From CAWGGS01 sp963822095 (lineage in GTDB: Bacteria; Desulfobacterota; Desulfobulbia; Desulfobulbales; Desulfocapsaceae), in assembly GCA_963822095.1 (NCBI GenBank), contig CAWGGS010000088.1, positions 1 to 64,000 of the forward strand: DNA of 64,000 nucleotides, given 5' to 3'. Numbering within the stretch: position 1 is the first letter of the stretch; each line of letters begins with the position of its first letter. The notes below the pieces were generated by a model that was given only the letters and a program-made list of their open reading frames with translations, did not search any database and had not been told where the DNA came from. A program made the position numbers and the translations under genes. This document shows positions 35,322-43,107 of this stretch, in pieces.

Positions 35322-36743
35322 TCACGGCTCGATAAGAATGGTGGGAAACAGGCCTTTTTTCATACCTTCAGGATACGGCTGAATAGTGTTGAAGGAGATA
35401 TGCTGATTTTTCTGGGCATGGCCTTTTTGTTCACTGCCGTTGAAGAAGGCCCCGTTTGCCTGCAGGATATGGCGAATCCGGTCCTTGAAAGCCGAAATGA
35501 ACTGGGCGCCGCTTCCCTCGAAGAAAAGGTCGCCGATGGAGGCGCTCGAGTCGATGGCCGAGAAATCGTCAATGGCGATGCTGTTGGTTTCCAGATCGGC
35601 CCGGTCCCTGATCATTCCCCAGACCAGGCGTCCCGGTGGGATTTCCAGGGGCTCTTTGCTGTCGATGATCGTATGGGGCATGACGATGGTATCGTCTCCA
35701 ATGGAGAGCCGGGCGTCGGGTCTGCCACGCAGGAAGCTGTTAAACCCCACAAACACATTTCGACCAAGGTCCGCCTCGCAGATCTTGGCACCGTGAGCGG
35801 TAACGTTGCAACCCTCCAGCCGGGAATTGATGATAAAACAGTTTTCCTGGGCATTTGCCCCCTGTCCCAACCAGGAATTCTGCAGGAAAGCCCGTTGGGC
35901 CACCAGAACATTTTCTCCAATATGGGTTTGGCCTTTGGTTACCGCAAAACGATCCAAAGAGGCGTTATTGGGGACCGGGACCGGTTGCTCGATATGAACC
36001 GAATCAAAGATCCGTTGGAAGGCCTCTTTACGATCTTCTATGAAATCAACAAATAATCCCTGCGGAGCTGCCCCCGGAGTAACGTATATATAATCGTTTA
36101 TTTTTTCCGGATTGTGCCGATAGAAGAAGTTAAACCTGCCCGGATTTCTGATCCAGATAGTTCCTGATTCGATGTTGATATGACTTATCTCGCTGGCCTG
36201 GATATAGGAAAAGTTGCCGATAACACAGTTGCGCATGGTGGTCAGATCGACAGTTGCGAACGCACCGAGAAAACAACCGCTGGAGGGAGAACCATGGATG
36301 TTGGCATAGTTCATGGAAATGGTGTCAGTGATGAAAAATTTTTCCAGGGTCTCCGGGTCATGTGAGTAGTTGTGGACCAGCGTTTTAATCAATAGACTGT
36401 TACGTATCTCAATTTCTTCATCGTCACCAACCTGCATGTCATAGTCCAGATAACGGAAAAGGTCCCCTTTCTTTTTCAACTCATCTCCTCTGATATCGCT
36501 CTTGTAAAGAAGAGAATCGGTCACCTTGCAACGGCCGAGAAAATAGCTGCCGGCCAGGTTTGAATTGCAAAACTGAAAATGGGGGGGGAGATGGGGCGAT
36601 ATACCGTAGAAGGCATAGAATTTGACCATCTGGACCAACGGAATGAGCTCCTGCACATAAGGGTTGACTTCAAATTCAAGTTCACGGAGATCGATATTGA
36701 CTCTCTGGATAATCCTGTCGTATAATCTCTCGATTTCCTTCAT
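35322..36743 (-). CDS. left-handed beta-helix (hexapeptide repeat) protein
   Basis: The 473-residue protein has many imperfect hexapeptide repeats of the left-handed beta-helix type (e.g. CNSNLAGSYFLGRCKVTDSL; NVLVAQRAFLQNSWLGQGAN; ICEADLGRNVFVGFNSFLRG). Enzymes with this fold transfer acyl groups or act as nucleotidyltransferase partners; no CoA-binding motif is clear. The N-terminal 60 residues are helical and precede the helix domain. It overlaps the upstream CBS gene by 4 bp, so the two are co-translated. Orientation is opposite to the flanking signalling genes. No specific function can be given. Confidence 0.75.
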   Translation of the reverse strand: MKEIERLYDRIIQRVNIDLRELEFEVNPYVQELIPLVQMVKFYAFYGISPHLPPHFQFCNSNLAGSYFLGRCKVTDSLLYKSDIRGDELKKKGDLFRYLDYDMQVGDDEEIEIRNSLLIKTLVHNYSHDPETLEKFFITDTISMNYANIHGSPSSGCFLGAFATVDLTTMRNCVIGNFSYIQASEISHINIESGTIWIRNPGRFNFFYRHNPEKINDYIYVTPGAAPQGLFVDFIEDRKEAFQRIFDSVHIEQPVPVPNNASLDRFAVTKGQTHIGENVLVAQRAFLQNSWLGQGANAQENCFIINSRLEGCNVTAHGAKICEADLGRNVFVGFNSFLRGRPDARLSIGDDTIVMPHTIIDSKEPLEIPPGRLVWGMIRDRADLETNSIAIDDFSAIDSSASIGDLFFEGSGAQFISAFKDRIRHILQANGAFFNGSEQKGHAQKNQHISFNTIQPYPEGMKKGLFPTILIEP

Positions 36744-37312
36744 ATTTTCCTCAAATTTTTCGACACTTCCCGCATGGTGTTCAAAACGGTGGAAAAGACA
36801 TCGGAGAGCCGCAAGACACCAACAAACCGATCCTCACACGTAACCAGGAGTGACAACCTGTTTTTCACGAACATCAGATTGGCAGCGGTATCAAGGGTGG
36901 TGTTCTCATCGACGAATTCGGTATGGGTAATGGTCTGCATGAAATCCTCCACCTTCATACTCATGGTTGCCGGATTGGTGTAAAAGTCCTCAAGAAACGA
37001 CTTTTTCATCCGGTATTCATCCCGCAAGCGGGCGATGAAATGGGAACTGAAACCGAATTTTCCCATTTCGTCGATCCTGTCGGTGACCGCATCTTTGGGT
37101 GCAAGTGCACGTAAGATGTCAAGCTGGCTGAGTTTTCCCAACACCTTTTTGTTCTTGCCCATGATCAACACCAACCAATGCGGGACAATTGCACCTGACG
37201 TTTTCACCTTTGCGTTCCCGAGAGTTACGATGGCATCGAAAAGGGTGGATCCTTCAGGGATGGTAGCGTATTCCGAGATGGGGACCATGAGATCTTTGAC
37301 GATGTAGTTCAT
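36740..37312 (-). CDS. CBS-domain protein
   Basis: The 190-residue protein carries two CBS motifs (VKDLMVPISEYATIPEGSTL near the N-terminus and VEDFMQTITHTEFVDENTTL, then FVGVLRLSDVFSTVLN, later) separated by about 80 residues. CBS pairs bind adenine nucleotides and act as energy sensors. It is co-translated with the beta-helix gene, suggesting that it regulates that protein. There is no transporter or enzyme domain attached. Confidence 0.85.
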   Translation of the reverse strand: MNYIVKDLMVPISEYATIPEGSTLFDAIVTLGNAKVKTSGAIVPHWLVLIMGKNKKVLGKLSQLDILRALAPKDAVTDRIDEMGKFGFSSHFIARLRDEYRMKKSFLEDFYTNPATMSMKVEDFMQTITHTEFVDENTTLDTAANLMFVKNRLSLLVTCEDRFVGVLRLSDVFSTVLNTMREVSKNLRKI

Positions 37313-37364
37313 AACAAGGGCCTGAGTGAAGTAGAGGGTCGTATTTCCGACTCAAGCCACTTAA

Positions 37365-37821
37365 TCAAATCTCGGCTTGAGTCGATAAGTTGATACCGTC
37401 AAACAGTATGTCTTGCCGGTCCTGGAAATGATTGCAGCAATTAACATACCTGTTTGGGTTATTTGAATCGAAAACGCCCAAATAGCCCCTGCTCTTAATC
37501 CTTTTGCCATTCATACCCATCATCGACGAAGGAAAGAATCCTTTCAATTCCAATACGATAGTTTCCAATTGGCCCAGGAGACATTGTCGATGGTGGATTT
37601 TTATTGAGAGCAAAAGATTTTTCACCCTTGGCCCGATCAGCCAAACCGCCTCGAAACAAAATGAAACACTGACCCTACGGTTTTCCCTTCTGTAGCCTTC
37701 AAGGACACGTTCATATTCTTTTTTCACCAACCAGGCATTGAATTTCCCCGAAATTGCCTGCTGTATCCCTATGAAGATCCGCTTGAATGAACTTAGTTTT
37801 TCGATTTTTCACCGCCTGCAT
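37365..37821 (-). pseudogene. unrecognised gene with probable frameshift
   Basis: An open frame of good composition (KRIFIGIQQAISGKFNAWLV, then YRRENRRVSVSF) runs to a stop at 37365 but has no start codon with a ribosome site. An ATG at 37821 lies in the other frame (MQAVKNRK). Removing one base from an A5 run at 37805-37809 would join them. Either the gene is broken or there is an assembly error. An RxxxR motif weakly recalls PilZ, but I would not assign it. Confidence 0.35.
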
Positions 37822-38005
37822 TTTTGGATAAATCACAAAATAGCAGCACCTTACATAGAGCTTATCGGTGTTTATCGGACAGGACGGTCCACTTGAAAGC
37901 AAAGGGGCGTCATTCCCGATGGCATAGATATTGCTTTTTAGTGAAAGGAGCCATTGTGCTTTTGGTGCGCCCTTTGATCAGCTCCTTGGTACACAGGAGG
38001 TAAAT

Positions 38006-38200
38006 ATGCCATCAACAGGGATGTGGGAAGCTCTGCAGCATCTGACAGACAACAGGTTCTCGATTTCATCGATGGGGATAAACCCGGGATAAGGGTATGG
38101 ACCTTAAATACCCGGCATCAACGGCACTGAAGTCCTGGGGAGAAACACATGCCACGCATCCTGAAATTGAGCTTGACATCAGGAGAGTGTTTCAGGCTAC
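38006..38200 (+). pseudogene. decayed receiver domain
   Basis: A frame reading DRQQVLDFIDGDKPGI closely matches DGQQALDFIDNDTPEI of the receiver in the 26368 gene. DLKYP followed, after a frameshift, by GINGTEVLG matches DLKMPGIDGIEVLR. AGGAGGTAAAT before ATG 38006 (MPST) echoes the start of that gene (MPSI). So this is a shortened, frameshifted copy of the kinase-like/REC gene or a sister, left between two operons. Confidence 0.65.
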
Positions 38201-38287
38201 AATGAAGAACCAAGAACATAATGAAACGTATCGAAACATAATGCTTGGGTTCCTTACCGAGAAACCTGATCCCGTCCACAGAAGACG

Positions 38288-39694
38288 ATGAGAGAAGACA
38301 TCGATATAAACAGGACCTGCCTTCATGCCATGGACGATATCCTGGATGGAATCCCCAATGGAATCGCCATCCTGGACGACCGTTTCAGGATTGTCGCCAT
38401 GAACCGGTTTCTCGAGGGCCTGACCGGATATTCCGGTTCGGATGCCACCGGAATATACGCAGATTTTATCTTGCGCAGCAACCTGGGAGTACGCGGTGAG
38501 GTTTTTCGGCAGGTTTTTACCACCGGAGAATCCATAACCGTTGAAGGAGATATCATCAACCGGGACCGCAGAAGACTCAATATCCAATTCACAATCTCTT
38601 CCCTTCATGATGATTTGGATCAGATAATAGGCTTAATCGTGGTTCTGGAAGATATTTCCAGTCTGCGTTCGGCGACGAGTACCTCGCTTCTATCGGAAAA
38701 CGCCACCGGCATTCTCGGTCATAGTCTGAAGATGCAGGAGGTTTTTGAATTGATGCCCCTGATGGCCCGGACGGACGCCTCAATCCTGATCACCGGAGAA
38801 ACAGGCACGGGAAAGGACAAAGTGGCCGAGGCAATACATAAGGCCTCCAAGCGGAGCCGCCATCCTTTTATCAAGATTAATTGCGGTGCCCTTCCGGAGG
38901 CCCTGCTCGAATCCGAACTCTTCGGCCATGTCAAAGGTGCCTTTACCGGGGCAATCAAAGACAAGCCCGGCATGTTCAAGCTGGCCCAGGAAGGCACCAT
39001 CTTTCTCACCGAGATTGGGGACATGCCCCTGCCGCTACAAGTAAAGCTCCTGTCAGTCCTCGACGACCGGGAATTTTATCCGGTCGGCGGTGACAAGAAG
39101 GTCAAGGTTGACGTTCGGATCATCGCCGCCACCCACAGGTCCCTGAAAGAACAGGTGGAATTGGGTAATTTCCGGGAAGACCTGTTTTACCGTTTGAACG
39201 TGCTCCACATGCACCTGCCGTCGCTCAGGGAGCGTGAAGGGGATATCCGATTTCTTCTCGACCATTTCTTGCGCGAATATGCGCGAAGCCTCAACAAGAA
39301 AATAGGCGGCTTCACCCCGAAGTGCATCGACCTGCTGACCATGTATGGGTATCCCGGCAATATTCGCGAGCTGAGAAACATCATAGAGTATTGCGTGAAT
39401 ATCTGCCAGGAGGACAGAATAGGAACCGAACATCTGCCGAAGGATCTTTTTGAAACACAAGAAAGAGGAAGTCGGGTACTGTCGCCGCCCCGTCATCAGG
39501 ACGGAAGGGGCGGCAATAGCACGCCGGAACCTCGAAACGAAGCCAAAACCGATAAAGACTGGCTGGGGATTGAGAAAAAAATGATTATCGATGCGCTGAT
39601 GAAGGCCCGCGGCAACCGTTCCAAGGCTGCCAAGGATCTGGGCTGGGGCCGCACGACCCTGTGGCGGAAACTGAACCTGCACAAACTGACCTGA
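38288..39694 (+). CDS. PAS / sigma-54 activator with altered Walker B
   Basis: The 468-residue protein has an N-terminal PAS domain (about 15-125, DGIPNGIAILDDRFRIVAMN), a sigma-54 AAA+ domain (about 140-375) with Walker A GETGTGKD, intact GAFTGA (217-222) and sensor segments (VRIIAATHRSLKEQV), and a C-terminal Fis-type helix-turn-helix (NRSKAAKDLGWGRTTLWRKL). The Walker B box reads GTIFLTEIGD, with Thr241 where Asp is nearly invariant. ATP hydrolysis may thus be weak or altered. No receiver domain is present, so control is through PAS or partners. It heads the second half of the signalling cluster. Confidence 0.88.
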   Translation: MREDIDINRTCLHAMDDILDGIPNGIAILDDRFRIVAMNRFLEGLTGYSGSDATGIYADFILRSNLGVRGEVFRQVFTTGESITVEGDIINRDRRRLNIQFTISSLHDDLDQIIGLIVVLEDISSLRSATSTSLLSENATGILGHSLKMQEVFELMPLMARTDASILITGETGTGKDKVAEAIHKASKRSRHPFIKINCGALPEALLESELFGHVKGAFTGAIKDKPGMFKLAQEGTIFLTEIGDMPLPLQVKLLSVLDDREFYPVGGDKKVKVDVRIIAATHRSLKEQVELGNFREDLFYRLNVLHMHLPSLREREGDIRFLLDHFLREYARSLNKKIGGFTPKCIDLLTMYGYPGNIRELRNIIEYCVNICQEDRIGTEHLPKDLFETQERGSRVLSPPRHQDGRGGNSTPEPRNEAKTDKDWLGIEKKMIIDALMKARGNRSKAAKDLGWGRTTLWRKLNLHKLT

Positions 39695-39717
39695 ACTCAA
39701 CTGCCAAGAGACCATCC

Positions 39718-40077
39718 TTGAAGATCCTTATAACCATTCACATCGATTCTGTGGCCCAGCGTTTCGACCTGGCCTCAGAGGTGCTCATCGCTGACCATGA
39801 CGGACAAAAGCTTACCGGACGCCCTCGGACCATCATCATGTCCAGGCCCTCCGCCGAAGAGCTATGCAACCTTATTATCAAGGAAAATATCGACACCGTC
39901 GTCTGCGGGGCGATTGAAGAACGTCACTATAAATTTCTGAGCTGGAAGAAGGTCAATGTCTTCGATTCGGTCATCGGTGATTATTCCGCTGCCTTGGACC
40001 TGGCGGGAACCGGGATGCTGGAGGTCGGAACGATTCTTCCGTCCTGTTCCGATGATGAAAATGGAATTATGCCATGA
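39718..40077 (+). CDS. NifX/NifB-type dinitrogenase cofactor-domain protein
   Basis: The 119-residue protein has the fold of the dinitrogenase iron-molybdenum cofactor-binding domain (KILITIHIDSVAQRFDLASE at the start, then NIDTVVCGAIEERHYKFL). Stand-alone versions are common in anaerobes far from nif genes and are thought to bind metal clusters. I place the start at TTG 39718 where the domain begins; a GTG at 39661 would overlap the sigma-54 gene. The 4-bp overlap with the following kinase gene points to coupled translation and a role in sensing metal or redox state. Confidence 0.78.
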   Translation: MKILITIHIDSVAQRFDLASEVLIADHDGQKLTGRPRTIIMSRPSAEELCNLIIKENIDTVVCGAIEERHYKFLSWKKVNVFDSVIGDYSAALDLAGTGMLEVGTILPSCSDDENGIMP

Positions 40078-41807
40078 ATAGATTCGGAATGCTCTTCACT
40101 AAATTTTTGCCCGTGGAACCGCAGGATCTAAGAGACAATGTCTATAGAGGCAAAAGCTATACCAACTTTCGCCGCAAACTCTTTGTGATAATGGCCATGA
40201 TGGCTATTATTCCCGCGGCGATAACGGCTGGTCTCGGCTACTTTCAGTATCAAGATCTCCTGCATGCCGAGGAACGGGACCAGTTGCGCTGGAGGCTGAA
40301 TGGCGCCCAGAGAACCCTCGAGGCTTTTATAGGTGGACTGCAGTCCATAGTCAGGTTTGTCGCCAAGGAGGACCTGTATGACTCCCTTCTGCAAAAGGAA
40401 AACCTTCAACTCCTCTATACCCGTCTTAAAGAAGAATACAACGGCTTCGTGGATCTGGGAATCATCGATGCAGGCGGAATTCAGCGCTCCTATGTCGGGC
40501 CGTATGATCTCCAAGAGAGGGACTACAGCGGCCAGGAGTGGTTTCATGAGGTGATAAACAAGACCGTGTATATCAGCAACGTCTATCTAGGCTTTCGCCA
40601 AATTCCCCATTTTGTCATCGCCGTTCGTAAAACAAATCCGAAAACCGGCGCATATTGGGTACTCAGGGCAACCGTCAATGCCGATACCTTGCAGAAGTTC
40701 ATTGCCACCATCCATACCAAGGCCACCAACGATATGTTCATCGTCAACGGCGCAGGCCAGCTGCAAACCGCATCCAAATCATATGGCACAGTCCTGTCGA
40801 GGTATGAAAGGAGTACCCAAAAAAACAGTATCAACGTCTACCGGGATGACCGGAAAAAAATCAGCTTTCACGCCAGCGCCCGTCTGAAGAACACCCCGTG
40901 GTATCTCGTACTCACCGTGCAGGACTATGTTCATAAGGCGGCGTGGGCATCATTTAAGAATCGATTGATCCTGATCTTCGTCGGCTGTACCGTAATTGTT
41001 TTGTTCATCATATCCCAGCTCGTCACCATCCTCACCAAAAGAATACGAGAATCAGACGAGAAGCAACTATCCCTGCTGGCCGAGGCCGAGCACACCAACA
41101 AACTGGCCTCCATAGGCCGTCTGGCTGCGGGAGTGGCTCACGAGATAAACAACCCGCTGGCCATCATCAACCAGAAATCGGGCCTGATCGAGGACTATCT
41201 CGGACTTTGCCCCCCTTTCGAATACAGCGACAAGATACAGAAAAGCCTGAGGGGGATCGCGGAAAGCGTCACCCGCTGCAAAAACATCACCCAACGGCTC
41301 CTTGGATTTGCCCGGCGGGTGGAGACATCCATTGAGCAGGTCGATCTGAACCAGGTGGTGCAAGAGGTGATCAGATTCCTGGAAAATGAATCGCTGCACA
41401 ATCGCATCCAGGTGGAGAAAGAACTTGAAGAACGGCTCCCCCTCGTTTGGAGCGACCGGGGCCAGCTCCAACAGATATTACTCAATATCACCAACAATGC
41501 CATCGATGCCATCGTCTATGACGGCAGCATAAAGATTGCCACGGAATACATCGACAATGCCGTACAGATTAGCATCTCCGACAACGGACCAGGGATGCCG
41601 CCCAATGTCCTTGAACATATCTTCGAACCATTTTTTACCACGAAGGCCCAGGGAAAAGGCACAGGGCTTGGGCTTTCCATAACCTATGGCCTGGTCAAAA
41701 AGCTGGGGGGAACCATAAAGGTGGAGTCTTGTGTCGGAACAGGTACGGAGTTTACAATTCGGATTCCAATCGGAGCCCCACATCTCGAGGAAGAGCAACA
41801 TGGATAA
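40074..41807 (+). CDS. membrane histidine kinase with Cache sensor domain
   Basis: The 577-residue kinase has membrane helices at about 38-58 and 298-322, a double-Cache type sensor between them (SYVGPYDLQERDYSGQEWF, then YLGFRQIPHFVIAVRK) and a full kinase core: H-box AAGVAHEINNPLAI, N-box ITNNAIDAI, G1 ISDNGPGMPPN, G2 GTGLGLSITYGLV. It is a close relative of the kinase at 27726, so the two probably duplicated. The next gene, a free receiver, overlaps it by 8 bp. Confidence 0.92.
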   Translation: MNRFGMLFTKFLPVEPQDLRDNVYRGKSYTNFRRKLFVIMAMMAIIPAAITAGLGYFQYQDLLHAEERDQLRWRLNGAQRTLEAFIGGLQSIVRFVAKEDLYDSLLQKENLQLLYTRLKEEYNGFVDLGIIDAGGIQRSYVGPYDLQERDYSGQEWFHEVINKTVYISNVYLGFRQIPHFVIAVRKTNPKTGAYWVLRATVNADTLQKFIATIHTKATNDMFIVNGAGQLQTASKSYGTVLSRYERSTQKNSINVYRDDRKKISFHASARLKNTPWYLVLTVQDYVHKAAWASFKNRLILIFVGCTVIVLFIISQLVTILTKRIRESDEKQLSLLAEAEHTNKLASIGRLAAGVAHEINNPLAIINQKSGLIEDYLGLCPPFEYSDKIQKSLRGIAESVTRCKNITQRLLGFARRVETSIEQVDLNQVVQEVIRFLENESLHNRIQVEKELEERLPLVWSDRGQLQQILLNITNNAIDAIVYDGSIKIATEYIDNAVQISISDNGPGMPPNVLEHIFEPFFTTKAQGKGTGLGLSITYGLVKKLGGTIKVESCVGTGTEFTIRIPIGAPHLEEEQHG

Positions 41808-42189
41808 AATGAAAATATTGATTATTGATGATGAAGTGGAATTCGCCTCCACCCTGGTGGAACGTTTTTCCCTGCGCGGAATAGAAGCGAAATCCGCCAA
41901 CAGAGGAGTGGAAGCCCTGGCCATGGTCGATGATGACGTGCCGGATGTGGTTATCCTCGACCTGAAGATGCCGGATCTGAGCGGGCTCGAGGTAATGTCC
42001 CGGATCAAGGCCAAGGATCCGGCCATCGAGATAATCATCCTCACCGGTCACGGATCCACAGCCGCGGGCATCAACGGGATGGAGCAAGGAGCCTTCGATT
42101 ACATGATGAAACCTGTGGACTTGACCGTGTTGTTGGAAAAAATTGACAAGGCTTACAAAAAACGGATGGCGGGGTTGAAGAAATCATGA
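41800..42189 (+). CDS. single-domain response regulator
   Basis: The 129-residue receiver has IIDDEVEFAS, phospho-Asp in VVILDLKMPDLSG, ILTGHGS and MKPVD. No output domain. ATG 41800 follows GAGGAAGAGCA. It overlaps both the kinase upstream and the degenerate kinase downstream, giving a tight three-gene unit. Confidence 0.9.
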   Translation: MDKMKILIIDDEVEFASTLVERFSLRGIEAKSANRGVEALAMVDDDVPDVVILDLKMPDLSGLEVMSRIKAKDPAIEIIILTGHGSTAAGINGMEQGAFDYMMKPVDLTVLLEKIDKAYKKRMAGLKKS

Positions 42190-42890
42190 GCGGAGATGAA
42201 AGCGAGGCCCTGCGAGAACGACAGCTGCAGATGCAAGGCCACCTTCTGGCCGGTTTTTCCCACCAGCTTAATAATCACCTGGCGGTCATCAGGGAATCCA
42301 ATGGCCTGCTCATGGATCTTTTGCACCTGGAAAAATTCGAAAATCCTGCACTGCTCTCTCGTCTGCGGCAACTTGCCGAAACCGTGGATGTAAGGGTTGA
42401 ACAAGTGGCAGAGATGGCCGGGCATCTAAGCGGTTTTGCCCACCGAAACGACACGCCTTTGAGCTCGTTTTATCTCCATGACCTTCTGGAGGAAGAACTG
42501 GCCTTCCTCAGCCGGTTCGCCCGGCTCAAATCAATCGAGATAGCAGAGAACTTTGATCAGGACCTGCCGAAACTCTTCAATGATCCGGCCTTGGTCCAGT
42601 TTATCTTTTCCTCCGTCTTTCTCTTTCTGCTCCCTTTCCTGGACGCAGGAAGCACCCTCACCGCCATTACCCGGCAGCAGAACGGCGCCATAGCCGTTGG
42701 GCTGTGTCCTACGATCAAGGAGAGCGGCAGGATCCCTCCCCTGGATAACCTTGGGGATGATCCGGCGCTCCAGGCGGCATTAAAGCGGGTCGGCTCCACC
42801 CTATCGATTCAGTCGGCAAACGACAGCCTGACGATAATATTTGCAATTTCCAATTCCAAACCTGATTGTCTTTCGTCTAACACACCATAA
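42186..42890 (+). CDS. degenerate histidine-kinase-like dimerisation protein
   Basis: The 234-residue protein starts with a DHp-like helix hairpin that keeps the His (AGFSHQLNNHLAVI) but the C-terminal half lacks the N, G1 and G2 boxes of the ATPase domain (a region reading LFNDPALVQFIFSSVFLFLL is present instead). It thus resembles phosphotransfer or phosphatase partners rather than a working kinase. It overlaps the receiver gene by 4 bp, the natural partner. Confidence 0.7.
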   Translation: MSGDESEALRERQLQMQGHLLAGFSHQLNNHLAVIRESNGLLMDLLHLEKFENPALLSRLRQLAETVDVRVEQVAEMAGHLSGFAHRNDTPLSSFYLHDLLEEELAFLSRFARLKSIEIAENFDQDLPKLFNDPALVQFIFSSVFLFLLPFLDAGSTLTAITRQQNGAIAVGLCPTIKESGRIPPLDNLGDDPALQAALKRVGSTLSIQSANDSLTIIFAISNSKPDCLSSNTP

Positions 42891-42898
42891 TAATAGAC

Positions 42899-42926
42899 AA
42901 ATTTTCAGTTTGAAAATTATTTTTTG
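42899..42926 (+). terminator. Rho-independent terminator of signalling cluster
   Basis: AAATTTTCA and TGAAAATTA form a stem with a 3-nt loop followed by TTTTTT. It ends the 38288-42890 transcript. Confidence 0.8.
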
Positions 42927-43107
42927 CCCAGGACATGGGTGACAATCTCGTAAAAACCCTTGAATTGCTCCCGGAAAAATCGGGTGGCAGCATCTATCAC
43001 CGGAAGAGTGATGCCCTGGTCGACCTGCAGGCTATTCCCCGGCTTGACCATGTCGGCACAGACCTGTCCGTCCCTTTGTGGGATCTCATCCGAAGGGAGT
43101 CAGGTGA

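Noticed and set aside
42917..43051. 44-codon minus-strand frame after the RND gene (MVKPGNSLQVDQGITLPVID at its start)
   Set aside because: The amino-acid composition looks natural, but there is no ribosome site and it overlaps the terminator at 42899; possible remnant only.
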